Below are positions 1 through 10,788 of a stretch of DNA of 64,000 nucleotides, in pieces. Location: positions 37,838,652 through 37,902,651 of the forward strand of contig NC_133536.1 of NCBI RefSeq assembly GCF_048544455.1. The letters run 5' to 3'. Position 1 is the stretch's first letter. Each line of letters starts with the position of its first letter. A program made the translations under genes and the position numbers. Under the pieces are notes generated by a model. That model searched no databases. It had not been told where the DNA came from and worked only from the letters and a program-made list of their open reading frames with translations. This DNA is from Silene latifolia (taxonomy: Eukaryota; Streptophyta; Magnoliopsida; Caryophyllales; Caryophyllaceae).

Positions 1-1604
1 TCCAAATCAAACTCCTGCAAAAGGAGTATCCACCTCAAAAGCCTCGGCTTCGCATCTTTCTTAATAAAGAGAGTCTTCAACGCTGCATGATCAGTATAAA
101 CAATAACCTTAGAACCTAACAAATAAGATCGAAATTTGTCTAAGGCAAAAACAACAGCTAGAAACTCTTTCTCAGTGGTAAAATAGTTGACTTGAGCCTC
201 ATCCAGAGTTCGGCTCGCAGAGTATATGGCATTCAAAGCTTTATTCTTTCGCTGTCCCAGAACTGCACCGATCGCATAATCGCTGGCATCACACATGATC
301 TCAAATGGGAGGTCCCAATCAGGCGGCTGAATGATTGGCGCAGAAACTAGGGCCTCCTTTAACCTGTTAAAAGCGACATGGCACTCATCAGTAAATTCAA
401 AGACAAAGATCCTTAAGGAGCAATTGTGTAAGTGGTTTAGCAATTTTTGAAAAATCCTTAATGAAACGCCGGTAAAAACCAGCGTGACCAAGGAAACTCC
501 TCACTCCTTTAACATTCACGGGAGGAGGTAATTGCTCAATCACTTGCACCTTTGCCTTGTCAGCATGTATACCTTTATCGAAATCGATGCCCTAACACAA
601 CTCCCTCATTGACCATAAACCGACACTTTTCCCGATTTAAAACATGATTAACATCTATACAACGCTGCATGACTTTATCAAGGTTAGCTAAACAACGATC
701 AAAGTCACTGCCATAAACTGAGAAATCATCCATGAATACTTCCATAATATTCTCTATATAATCAGAAAAAATCCCCATCATGCACCTCTGAAAGGTAGCA
801 GGGGCGTTACACAATCCGAAAGGCATTCTACGATACGCAAAAACACCCTGTGGACAGGTAAAAGTAGTCTTACTCTGATCGTCCGGATGAATAGGGATAT
901 GAAAGAACCCCGAATATCCGTCTAGAAAACAGAAAAATTTGTTAGAAGCAAGTCTTTCAGTCATTTGGTCAACAAAAGGGAGGGGGAAATGGTCTTTCTT
1001 GGTGGCGGCATTCAACTGTCTATAATCAATGCACATCCGCCACCCTGTCACTACTCGAGTTGGTATTAATTCATTTTTATCATTTTTAACCACGGTAGTC
1101 CCTCCTTTCTTCGGGACCACCTGAACTGGGCTAACCCACTTGGAGTTGCCAACTGTATAAATAATACCTGCATCAAGTAGTTTCATCACCTCAGCCATAA
1201 CAACTTCCTGCATCTTCGGGTTCAAATTGCGTTGACCACATCGTAAGGCTTGTGGCCCTCTTCCACTCTATCCTATGCATACAAACATCGGGGGCGATGC
1301 CCTTAATGTCATCCAGAGAGTAACCCAAAGCCTTCCTGTTTTTCTTAAGTACACACATCAAAGCAGACAGCTGGTCATCATTGAGCTTAGAGCTAACAAT
1401 AGCTAGGTACTGCTCCGTATCATCTAGAAAAACATACTTAAGATTAGGAGGAAGTGGCTTACGCTCCGGTACCTTTACCTCTACAGCATAGACAGAATCA
1501 GCTTCAATGGTGTAGCAAGTGTTCACCAAGTTATCGTTGGCCAGGCTTAAAAGCATCTCATCTTCTTCTTCATTGAGCTCGTAGCTCTCCATTGAGGCAA
1601 CCAA
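1..1604 (-). pseudogene. Athila-like pol: reverse transcriptase and RNase H remnant
   Basis: The minus strand encodes, from right to left, the stretch leading into the reverse transcriptase (with YSLDDIKGIAPDVC), the palm and fingers with WRMCIDYRQLN, FFHIPIHPDDQ and the catalytic FMDDFSVYG box, then thumb and RNase H sequence reaching the window edge. Family knowledge: this enzyme copies element RNA into DNA inside virus-like particles in the cytoplasm. The frame is interrupted a few times, so it is a relic. Lineage call Athila rests on the FMDDF variant together with the tRNA-Asp primer site at 3970-3986. Confidence 0.88.
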
Positions 1605-1840
1605 AGCATCGGCTCCTCAAAGATTCTCCACTCAGTATTACTGCACACTCATCTAAATGGGTTAGATTGGCTAAGGGATCCTTGGCTAAGGATTCCCTCC
1701 AATTACAAGTAACAACCCTGTCAACAATATCAATGGAATAACACGTATCCTCATCGGCGAGTTCGATTGCCTTGTGAGCAAGATCAACTCAATGGTGTCA
1801 TCCCCTACCTCTAAGGTGATGGTTCAGCGTTTGACATCTA

Positions 1841-2269
1841 TCACAAATTTCCATTTGTATGTAAGAACGGTCTGCCTAAAATAATAGGTATCTGACTGTC
1901 CTCTACAATGTCCAAAACAACGAAATCGACAGGAATAAAAAACTTACCCACTCGAACGGGTACATCCTCTAGAACACCTATAGGTCTCTGAGTCGATCTA
2001 TTTGCCATTTGAACGGTAATATCGGTCACCTTAAGTCTACCAATGTTTAACCTTTCGCAAACAGAATACGGCATGACACTAACACTGGCCCCTAAGTCAC
2101 AGAGGGCCTTTCCAATTACGTGGTTACCTATAGTGCAAGGAATTGAAAAACTACCCGGGTCCTTTAATTTAGGTGGCACATTAACTTGTGAAAGAGCATT
2201 ACATTCCTCCACAAACGCAACATTACCATCATCACGAAAATTTCTCTTACGATTCAAAATATCTTTCAT
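1841..2269 (-). pseudogene. Retroviral-type aspartic protease of the Athila-like element
   Basis: About 140 residues read on the minus strand. The segment CDLGASVSVMP carries the D-x-G-A active-site loop of retropepsins, here DLGAS, and IPIILGRPFL is the conserved hydrophobic-glycine motif (ILGRPFL) that follows in plant Ty3/gypsy proteases. It lies between gag (2492-3832) and the reverse transcriptase (1-1604), as expected for a gag-pol polyprotein. Part of a broken element; not expected to be active. Confidence 0.85.
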
Positions 2270-2491
2270 AAATTTAGCGTAAGAGGGTACCTAGGTAATT
2301 AAATCAGTGAAAGGAACCGTTACCTCGAGATTCGGACCATCTCCGAAACTTACCAAACTTACGCTCCAGGCTTGGTAGCCTTCAAACGCTCCGGATACGG
2401 GACTGCAACACTGGCCGTAGGATCAGTAACCTTTGGCTTCCGTAGGTTTAAAACCCCCATCAAATCATCAATGAGTGATGAATCATGCAAA

Positions 2492-3832
2492 CTAGTTGAC
2501 GGATTTGCATCCTGCTCTGGAGATCCAGTCGATCGATCGGTATGGGTGGTCGATCGACCAAGTAGGGGCGTGAAAGTTCTGTCCAGAATTAACGTCATAA
2601 GGTATCTCAGTCGATCGACTGAGGATGTTGGTCGATCGACTGGATGTGCTAGGTGTGAATAGTTTCTGACCAGAAACTATTTTGTCTGACAATTCAGTCG
2701 ATCGACTGGGAATGTTGGTCGATCGACCAACAGTACTGGCATTCAGACTCGTTTTTGCATCAGAATTCAAACGAGCTTCTTCATCATTTCCCGAGTCTTC
2801 CTTTGGCTTGTCGGGACTTTCATAAGAAAGGCCACTTCTGAGATTGATGGCATTGATCGTCTCAACCGGCCCTTCACATTTGTTTGAAGAATTAGCGGCT
2901 TGCTTAGCCTCCATATTCTCCAATTGTTTCACAAAATTCCGTGAGGACTCAATCCCGGCTGCTTCCATATTCGCCACTTGAACCAAAAGGAGTTGGACCA
3001 TCTCTCTTAACTTCTCGATCTCATCTGAGTTTTGAACAGGAATTTCGACTTTCTCCTTGGAAGCTTCAGAAGTCTCGAGCTTCTCGAGACGGGTAGAAAT
3101 GGAAGTCATAAGTGTCACAACAGCAGTCATTTCTTCACTTTGCTTTCGTGACTTTCCACGTGAACTTCCAAACTCAGCTTTATGGACTGCCATCTCCTCA
3201 ATGGTGTTCCAACCTTTACTTTGACCGGTATTATTTTGGAACCTACCATTAGCAGCTGCATCCAAAATGACCTTGTAATCATCATATAGAGCATTGTAAA
3301 ATAGGTTGCAAAGATACCATTGCTGGAAACCATGATGAGGGACAGCTCGGACCAAACGTTTGAAACGTCCCCATGCTTCACAAAAATCTTCGTCGGCACC
3401 TTGCTGAAAACTCGTCATTTTACCCTTCAAGGCATCAGTCTTTGAAAGCGGGAAGTACTTCTTGTAGAAGGCTAGTGCTAAAGACGTCCAATCAGTGACT
3501 CCAGCTGCTACTCTATCAAGGTAGCGGTACCAATCTCGCGCCGAATCCTTCAAGGAGTATAAGAACATAAACCCATTTTCTTCATCTTGAGTTACCCCCT
3601 CCGGTATAGGTATTGAACAGCAATAGTCCGTGAAAATTTCCATATGTTTCAAGGGGTCTTCATCCGGCAGACCCGCGAACTGATTCCGTTCCACTAAATC
3701 AATATAAGAGGAACGAAACTCGAATTTACCGGTAGTAGGGGTAGGTAACTGGCGCCCCTTTGGAAGGTGGTGCTCCATTGGCTGAAAATTATCGTATATC
3801 GTAGCCATAACTTCCAAAGTGAGAGTACTCAA
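2492..3832 (-). pseudogene. Athila-like gag with repeated RSxD/RST-coding tail
   Basis: About 446 residues open on the minus strand. The first 220 resemble the plant retrotransposon gag domain (FTDYCCSIPIPEGVTQDE, RDWYRYLDRVA, ALAFYKKYFPLSKTDALKG, EAWGRFKRLVRAVPHHG). A middle region is coiled-coil-like (KLREMVQLLLVQVANME). No zinc knuckle was seen. The last 70 residues are translated from clustered TCGATCGA palindromes, giving repeated RSTxxxxSRST and SIDxxxxSID patterns that also occur in this element's LTR. Gag forms the particle shell around element RNA. Confidence 0.85.
2526..2720. repeat. Cluster of TCGATCGA palindromes in the gag tail
   Basis: At least six copies of GTCGATCGA(C/T) arranged in pairs about 20-30 bp apart, for example near 2528, 2548, 2612, 2632, 2697 and 2717. 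The 8-bp core TCGATCGA is its own reverse complement. The same word in the same paired spacing recurs in the LTR at 4880-4985. Confidence 0.9.
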
Positions 3833-3969
3833 GTCTTCCTCTCAAAAACCTATCTTCTAACTGTGCAAAAGCAAAACTAGAAGCAAAGGTGAGCAACGGC
3901 CTCAAGGAACAAAAGTTCCTTGAGACAAGAAAAATAAACTAAAATAAAGCAAACAGAATTACACCGTCT

Positions 3970-3986
3970 CCCCGGCAACGGCGCCA
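3970..3986 (-). other. Primer-binding site, tRNA-Asp type (Athila-like element)
   Basis: On the minus strand the 17 bases read TGGCGCCGTTGCCGGGG, matching the 3' end of plant tRNA-Asp used as primer by Athila/Tat/Calypso-type elements. It lies 5 bp inside the LTR end at 3992, the normal spacing. Confidence 0.9.
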
Positions 3987-3991
3987 AAATT

Positions 3992-5266
3992 TGATACCGT
4001 CGTTTAGTACCAAAATTAAATTTATAATTCCAAACTAAAACTATAGCTAGTGATAGTAAGGGTCGAACCACAGAGAGACAAGGTTGATTTTGTTTGCTAT
4101 TTTTCAGTCTATAAAGTAACAATTAATTGGGGGTTTTGAAATTGATTGATTAACTGGCTAATTGCTAAAATGAATATTCTTAACAAGATAAAAAGAGGAT
4201 CGGGAATTTCGGTTCACCATGGCAAATAACAGGTCAGTCAAGTAGCAGAGGTCTCATAATACGGTCTCAGGGAAAATAGGCTAGTCTTTCGATCAAAGCT
4301 CAAATAACCTCACGGTCTAATAATTCCCTAGAATTTATCAAAGCTTTCACTCAAGAGAAATTCTAAATCTAACGATAAATCAAATTACCAATCTTTCAAT
4401 CTAGCAAAGGAATCTATCAAAAGATAACAAGACCAATACGGAAGAACTCATGCTACACAACAATCCTAATTTCACACCATGGCTCACCTTATTCCCAATC
4501 AAAGGAATTACCTACGCATAATCATAACTACACTAATTGCGAAATTAATAAATAAGAACAAATTCAACATGATGGAATCTAACTAGAACAAAGGGGAGAA
4601 ATTCAATTGCTGAAATTAATTGATGAAACAAGAATCCAAATAACAAGGAAAAATAAGAAAGAGGAAGAATTGCATAAAAAGCTTACTAATTGAATATCAA
4701 GAACAAAGCATTCGAATCGAAGGTTTCCGTCTCAAGCTAGATCTGAAAACTCAGTTTTTTCCAGAATGAAAGCATAACCTAAAAGTTGCTGCGTTCTACT
4801 GATAAAAAGATACCCAAAGTTAATTACAAGTTGGGCTTTTAAAAGTCTAACACGGAGAAATAATTATCAGCTCGAAATCAGGTCGATCGACAGGCCAGAG
4901 TGGTCGATCGACTGAGTATGCGGAACAGTAGCTTCTGACTGAGCTCCAGTGGTCGATCGACTGAAAATCATTGTCGATCGACTGAAAATGCTGAGCAGTG
5001 GCTCCTTGTTGCTTCCAATCAACTCTTCACTCCTTTGCACGCAACCCAAGGTGAGTGAATACGACCCTCCTTCTTCTTGGCTTCCTTAAACTTGCTTCCG
5101 GAGGACGAACTCGGCTTGATTTAGCCTACTTCCACGCATTCCTACAATAAATCATAGAAAATGCAAAGTAAACCGTTTCGGGAGAAATAGCAGCCTTAAG
5201 CTACCAATTATGCATAGAAATACATGCCAAAACCACAGATAAAGTGTATAGAAAATGCACGTATCA
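3992..5266 (-). repeat. 5' LTR of the Athila-like element
   Basis: About 1275 bp bounded by a short inverted repeat TGATAC (3992-3997) ... GTATCA (5261-5266), beginning 5 bp from the primer site. The outer end abuts LINE reverse-transcriptase sequence, which fixes the boundary. It holds four TCGATCGA palindromes at 4880-4985. Its partner LTR is outside the window, so no target duplication can be checked. Confidence 0.88.
4880..4985. repeat. TCGATCGA palindrome cluster in the LTR
   Basis: Four GTCGATCGAC(T/A) words in two pairs (near 4883, 4902, 4950 and 4972). They stand about 280-385 bp from the outer LTR end. Same word and pairing as in the gag tail of the same element (2526-2720). Confidence 0.88.
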
Positions 5267-6250
5267 AAGAGTGTGTCTCGAAAATATATTGACCACATAA
5301 AGGATATGTATGAGGGGGCTAGTGCAAGTGTTCGCACTAATGTTGGGAGAACGAAAGAATTTCCCATTACCATCGGGGTGCATCAAGGTTCCGCACTTAG
5401 TCCTTTTCTCTTTGACATAGTTATGGATGAGTTGACTAGGGATATTCAGGACGACATCCCTTGGTGTATGATGTTTGCTGATGATATTGTGTTGATTGAT
5501 GAGACGAATGAGGGGGTGGAGAGAAAGTTGGAATTGTGGAGGCAAACTTTAGAGACTCGTGGGTTTAGGTTGAGCAGGAGTAAGACAGAGTATTTGAGGT
5601 GTCCGTTCACTAAAGTGGTGGGGTTGAGATTGACAGAGGCGGGGAGTATTAGTTTTGATGGGAATGTTGTTGAGGGGTCAGATTTTTTCAGATATCTAGG
5701 ATCTATTATTCAAAAAGATGGGGAGTTAGACAGAGATGTGGCTCACAAAATTAAAGCGGGATGGTTGAAATGGAAGGGTGCTTCGGGGTGTTTATGCGAT
5801 AAAGATACGCCCCAAAGATTAAAGGGAAAATTTTATCGCACGACAATTAGGCCTGCTTTACTTTACGGTTCCGAGTGTTGGGCCCTGAAACATTGTCACA
5901 TTCAAAAGATGAGTGTGGCGGAGATGCGTATGTTGAGATGGATGTGCGGACATACAAGGAAAGATCGATTAAGGAATGAGGTGATTAGGGAAAAGGTAAA
6001 AGTGGCGCCAATAGAGGACAAGATGATGGTAAACCGACTAAGATGGATTGGTCATGTGAGAAGGAGACCTATGGACGCACTAGTTAGGAGGTTGGAGACT
6101 TGGAGAACAGAAAAGGTCCCTAGAGGTAGAGGAAGACCGAGGTAGACATGGTTGAGAGAGATAGAGCACGATATGAGATTTCTGGGGCTTGAGGAGAGTA
6201 TGGTGACAGAGAGGGCACAATGGAGGGAAATGATACATATGGATTTTTAG
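5267..6250 (+). pseudogene. RTE LINE reverse transcriptase, C-terminal part
   Basis: Reads VSRKYIDHIKDMYEGA, then GVHQGSALSPFLFDIVMDEL (reverse-transcriptase domain 4), MMFADDIVLIDE (catalytic FADD box), an RNA-binding thumb, and the RTE signature LRWIGHVRRRPMDALVRR followed by PRGRGRPR. One in-frame TAG at 6143-6145 falls where relatives have Lys or Arg; beyond it the same frame continues TWLREIEHDMRFLGLEESMV and ends at 6248-6250, the usual RTE C-terminus. The endonuclease half is missing from the window because an Athila-like element is inserted at 5266/5267. Confidence 0.9.
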
Positions 6251-6647
6251 TATTTGATGTTTTTTTTTTGACATATTTAGTGTTTTTATTTAATTTTAAA
6301 AAATTAAATTATTTGTTCTTCTCTCCTTTATTACACTTTTTTACCAACCACTTTCTTATATATTTTATTTGGTTTACTTTTAAGGAGTTCCCCTTAATTC
6401 TAATTCGGTTTTCAAAATCGTTTTAATCCTTTCTCTCGATTTAAATTTTAAGTTTTTATAAAAGAAACCCGGAATTCGATTTTAAAACCTCTAAGTTTAC
6501 CTTGACTTTCCATTACATTTTCGCTCTCCCTTTTGTTTTCCATTTTTCCTTTTCTATTCGCATTTTGAGGTGTGCGTTCACCCATGGACGGTTCTAAAGG
6601 ATGATTCATGTCACCCGACCCCAAATCATTTTGGGATTAAGGCTCTG
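6251..6647 (+). other. RTE LINE 3' UTR
   Basis: T-rich noncoding stretch between the LINE stop codon and its (TTG)n tail; nothing else recognisable in it. Confidence 0.7.
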
Positions 6648-6666
6648 ATGTTGTTGTTGTTGTTGT
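6648..6666 (+). repeat. (TTG)n tail of the RTE LINE
   Basis: About six TTG units after GGGATTAAGGCTCTGATG; RTE elements of plants end in such short repeats instead of poly(A). It marks the 3' insertion junction. Confidence 0.85.
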
Positions 6667-8379
6667 CATAAAACTTAGGCTTAGCTTGACGACTCGGGAA
6701 TGGAAGTCTAATCACAATAGGCTCCTTCTCTTTAGCCTTCTCTTCATTCTTCTTTGAAACTCCTTGAATGGTGGGTTCTTCTTCTCTAGAGTTTTTCACA
6801 ACTCGTTCTTTGTCACTAGTCTCCACAACGTCATTCTCAACTTGCTTCTTTGGCCCTTCATAGCTTGTACCACTCCTCAAGTGGATGACACTCGCCGATT
6901 CATGTCTTGGGGGATTACTTTGAGGTGGTAATTGTCCCTTTTGTCTTTGAGAGCTAGAAGATGCTAATTGAGTCATTTGGGTTTCCAACATTTTTGTGTG
7001 GGCTAGGATGTTGTTTATGGTGATGTCTTTTGCTTGACTATCTTTTTGAATTTGAGTGAAAAATTCTTGTTGGTTCTTTTGCATTTGGAGAACCGCTTTT
7101 TGAACATCAAAACCTTGGTCATTTGATTGGTTGTATGGAGTTTGATTTTGGTAACCTTAGTTTTGGTTGTAAAAGGGTCTTTGATTTTGGTTTCTCATTG
7201 GAGGTGGGGTGTATGTTGGTTGAGGGTTTTGAACATTTTGGCTTTTGTATGAGAGGTTTGGATGGAATTTGGTGTTTTCATTGTGATAGTTGGAATAAGG
7301 GTTACAACTCTTGTATGCTTGGAAAGTATTTACTTGTTCCCCTACATTCACTTTGGTCATGTCCCAAAGTTCCACAACTCTCACATACTCCACTTGGAAT
7401 TGATGAAGATGCCATCATGGCATTAACATGCTGCTTAGGTGATTTGGAGGCTTCTTCAAGCTTAGCCATAGCCTTCTCAAATTTCAAATTGATGGTATCA
7501 ATATGAGCACTAAGTTGAGCACCCAATTGAGTAATAGAGTCCACTTCATGCTTTCCTCCTCTAGTAGCCTTCCGAGATATACTATATTGTGAGTTATGGA
7601 CCGCCATTTCCTTAATCTTGTTCCATGTTTGATTATCGTCAACTTCGATGAACATACCATTTGATCCCATGTTGAGAATATTTTGGGAGTCTTCATAAAG
7701 ACCATTCCAAAATTGTTGTACCAAGAACCACTCGCTAAGTCCGTGATAAGGACATGAGCGACAAGTTCCTTTGAATCGCTCCCAAGCCTCATACAAAGAT
7801 TCTTCGTCCCTTTGTTTGAACCCCGAGATTTGGGCTCTTAGTATGTTAGTCTTTTCCGGAGGATAGAACTTTTTGTAGAAAGCAAGTGCCAATTTCTTCC
7901 AAGAGTCAATACCAAGAGTAGCCTTATCAAGGCTCTTTAACCATTGTTTCGCGGTACCAATCAAAGAAAAAAGGGAATAAGACCCATCGAATTTGGTCTT
8001 GAGCCACTCCGGTTTTTGAAATCGCATCACAATAGTCACAAAAAGTCTTCATGTGAGAATAAGGGTCTTCACTAGGCATCCGCTCAAATTGGCTTCTTTC
8101 GACTAATTGGATAAATGCGGATTTTGTAATTAAATTACCAGTCAAATGTTGTGGTGTGGGAGTACCATTGGGTATGTTCTCCTCTGTTGGTACGGAATAT
8201 GATGAAAACTTAGGCATTGTGGGTTGATTTTGTAGTTGATTTTGTGGTTGATTTTGTGTTGGGTTCTCCTCTCCTTCTATTGCAAAAGGATTGATGAACT
8301 CAATAGTATTTGGTTGAATATCCACAACCTCACCAATACCTCTCAAAGTATTTCTAGCAAGTTTTCTATTGTTTGTCAA
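6667..8379 (-). pseudogene. Gag of the second Athila-like element
   Basis: Minus-strand frames show an N-terminal segment (TKSAFIQLVERSQFERMP, EDPYSHMKTFCDYCD), the gag core (LALAFYKKFYPPEKTNILRA, ESLYEAWERFKGTCRSCPYH), and a CCHC zinc knuckle CESCGTLGHDQSEC (C-x2-C-x4-H-x4-C) used in RNA packaging, then a Gln/Lys-rich tail. It resembles the gag of the first element (2492-3832) in core motifs but that one lacks a visible knuckle. The frame is interrupted and the end is cut by the LINE. Confidence 0.85.
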
Positions 8380-8554
8380 AGTTCTTTCAATTCGTGATCA
8401 ATGGGTAACAAGTTGCCTTGTGATCTTCTAGACATGCAAAATATCAAACAACTCGAAAACAATTAGAAAAAACCTTGAGGAGTTTTTACTTCTCCAAGAC
8501 GAAGAAAGACACAACTAAAAACAACCAAAGAAAATCAAATCAAGTTAACACCGT

Positions 8555-8571
8555 CCCCGGCAACGGCGCCA
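8555..8571 (-). other. Primer-binding site, tRNA-Asp type (second element)
   Basis: Same 17 bases TGGCGCCGTTGCCGGGG on the minus strand as at 3970-3986, a few bases from the LTR end. Confidence 0.9.
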
Positions 8572-8575
8572 TTTT

Positions 8576-10283
8576 TGGTCGGACTATCGTGTTTTCGGTT
8601 ACTTGTCGTTAGGAGTTACCTAGACTAAAACAATATTTATAACTTCACAAACTACTCTACTATTAGTAAAGAGGTAAGTAAAGGTCGGATCCCAAGGGAC
8701 GGGTATTGATGTAGGATTTTCGATTGCAAATGGTCGTGTCTAAGGGTGTCACAATTTGGGTTGAGATAGGAGGTCAACTAAACTAAATAACAATGTAAAT
8801 AAACAAGCAAGATGATTAAAATGAGATGTAAATAATTGATTAAAAGCACTAGGGTGTCATGGGTTCATAGGGGATTCATGGGATTTGATCATACAAACAT
8901 GTTTTCAACTAGATGCAAGCAATTATTGTTGTGATGGGATCAAGTTAGTGTACATCTTACAATCCCTAGGAAGGTTTGGGTCCCGTAGCCTAATCGATTA
9001 GATTGTATAACACCTACAAGTCGTCTTAATCCTCCCTATCCAACTATATGCATGGTCTAATGAGACTCGAGTTGGTTTATGTCTTACAAGTCTCATTGAA
9101 TAGATAAGTGATGGGTAAAAAATGCAAGGATTCATAGGCTCGCATTTCATCAAACATAACATGTGCATAAGTTGAAATCACAACAAGCAAACAAATTAAT
9201 TATGAAAGCATATTAGATTAAGCATGAATCAATCCTCATGTTGATTTTCTCTAATTCCCCATTAACCCTAGTTAAGATGACTACTCACTCATGATCAAGT
9301 TTAACATGCTAACAAGGTTGTCAATCATACTAGCAAGACAAAACATGATGAATAAATGAAGATGATTAACAATAATTAAAAAGGGATTAAGAGAATTATA
9401 CCTAATGATGATTCCAAAATAATAAGCAAAGAATAATAGAAGTACTTGATGATTGATGGAAGGTTGTCAATCCTCCAAAATAAACCCCAAATAATCTTCA
9501 ATTAACCAAAATAAATGATGAACAATAGAGAAATTAAGGAAATGAGATTTGTATTAATGCTTAATTAAGAGTTGATTACAAGATTAAGATGAGATTAGAA
9601 TAACATAAAGAGAGCATGATAATCTAATTAGTACCATGGGGTATTTATACTAAGGATAGGTACATAAATTAGGGTTACTAAGGGCATAAATGACGATTAA
9701 CACCCTTAAGAAAAGCTGAGGAAGTGCTCCTCTCGAAGGAGATGCTCATCTCCGCTTTGCTAGTCTTCTTGAAATATGCTCATCCCGAGCGGCCTGGCTG
9801 AGGACGGTCTGTACTGGAGAGGAATCCGAGCGGATTGGTGAGGGCGACGCTCGGATTTTGAAGGACCAGGACGAGCGTCTTGACCACGGGACGCTAGAAT
9901 TGTGGCAGGCCAGGACGCTCGTCTTGAGCACTACGACGCTCGGATCAGCAGCCAGTCATATCTTCTTCTTTTCTTTCTCCAACAATCCTCAAGGATCTTG
10001 TTGGAGATGCAAGGATCTTTTCATCATTGGCCATTTACTTCATTATTTACATAGGCCTTCTAGCATTGTTTTCCCTTTGATGCTTGGTCATTAGATTCGA
10101 TCAATTTAGCTCCATTTTGCCATGAAAATGCAAGGTTCTTACTTCTTTCCTACCAAGGGATCAAAACCTCAAAGAATATGCAAAACGAAAGACTAAAGAT
10201 AGTAAATGACCTAATTATGCACTAAAAAGCATCGGAACGAGGCTAATTCGGGGACTAAATATGCTCTAAAATGAGTCACGTCA
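8576..10283 (-). repeat. 5' LTR of the second Athila-like element (outer end approximate)
   Basis: Begins TGGTCGGAC 4 bp from the primer site. The outer end is placed at the CA of CACGTCA near 10283 because the sequence then changes to unrelated AT-rich DNA; without the partner LTR this end is a judgement. Length would be about 1.7 kb. Contains a cluster of inverted GACGCTCG/CGAGCGTC-like words at 9730-9950. Confidence 0.65.
9730..9950. repeat. Cluster of GAGCG/CGCTC inverted words in the LTR
   Basis: Around eight short words of the form CGAGCGG, GACGCTCGGA, GACGAGCGTC, GACGCTCGTC and GACGCTCGGA in both directions within about 220 bp, much more GC-rich than the rest of the LTR. It occupies roughly the same LTR position as the TCGATCGA cluster in the first element. 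Confidence 0.75.
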
Positions 10284-10788
10284 ATTATTGATTGGTTCTT
10301 AGATTTATGTGCAAAGGAATAAAGAAGCTTATATAAACATCATCAGTATGAAACATTTTGGACAATTAGAACTCAGTAAAGACTGGATATCTTATCAGTC
10401 ACCATTTTCGCAGATAAATTAAGCAGCAAGGACAACAAACAAACAAGAAGGCCACAGTGAAGCATTTTGTTTAGTCTGTATTTGGTTTTTTTGTAGAACT
10501 TTGCAACTCTTTTGTACTATTTCATCTTTGACACTAAGGATATTAACTTCAGACATGAGAAATTGAGTACAATTAGCTTTAGTAAACAACATTATCGTCC
10601 ATACACAACCTCATCACTACAAATTGTGGTGGCATTGTATATGAACACATTATTTCATGCAATCAACTACCCTCAACATTAGAGATCATTGGGTAGATTA
10701 AATTAGAAGAAACAGACATAATAAAACCACCAGCAATCATCACCAATCCAAAAAAAAAATCAATGTAAAAAATTAAAGGAACAAGAAA
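10284..10788. other. Noncoding stretch 3' of the candidate gene
   Basis: AT-rich; no open frame, repeat or element end recognised. It would hold the 3' UTR of the minus-strand gene at 10789-11319. Confidence 0.5.

Larger units (their letters stand above)
1..5266 (-). mobile_element. Athila-like Ty3/gypsy retroelement, partial (cut by window edge)
   Basis: Read on the minus strand the parts run LTR (3992-5266), primer-binding site, gag, aspartic protease, reverse transcriptase and RNase H, which is Ty3/gypsy order as far as visible; integrase and the second LTR lie beyond position 1. The FMDDF reverse-transcriptase box, the primer site matching the 3' end of tRNA-Asp and the 1.3-kb LTR point to the Athila/Tat group. 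The reading frames are broken in several places, so it is a fossil. It is inserted in a LINE (5267-6666). Age cannot be judged because only one LTR is in view. Confidence 0.9.
5267..6666 (+). mobile_element. RTE-clade LINE, 3' part
   Basis: Carries the C-terminal half of a non-LTR reverse transcriptase, a 3' UTR, then the typical plant RTE end (ACCCGACCCCAAATCATTTT followed by GGGATTAAGGCTCTGATG) and a (TTG)n tail at about 6648-6666. The 5' part must lie left of the Athila-like element that interrupts it, outside the window. The tail runs directly into gag of the second Athila-like element, so the LINE jumped into that gag. Confidence 0.9.
6667..10283 (-). mobile_element. Second Athila-like Ty3/gypsy element, 5' part
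   Basis: On the minus strand: LTR (about 8576-10283), tRNA-Asp primer site (8555-8571), gag with a zinc knuckle (8379 down to 6667), where the RTE LINE breaks in. The rest lies left of the window. The gag frame is broken at least once or twice. Being host to the LINE, which in turn hosts the first Athila-like element, it is the oldest of the three. Confidence 0.85.

Noticed and set aside
5152-5373. Minus-strand ORF across the LTR/LINE junction
   Set aside because: Chance frame spanning an insertion boundary.
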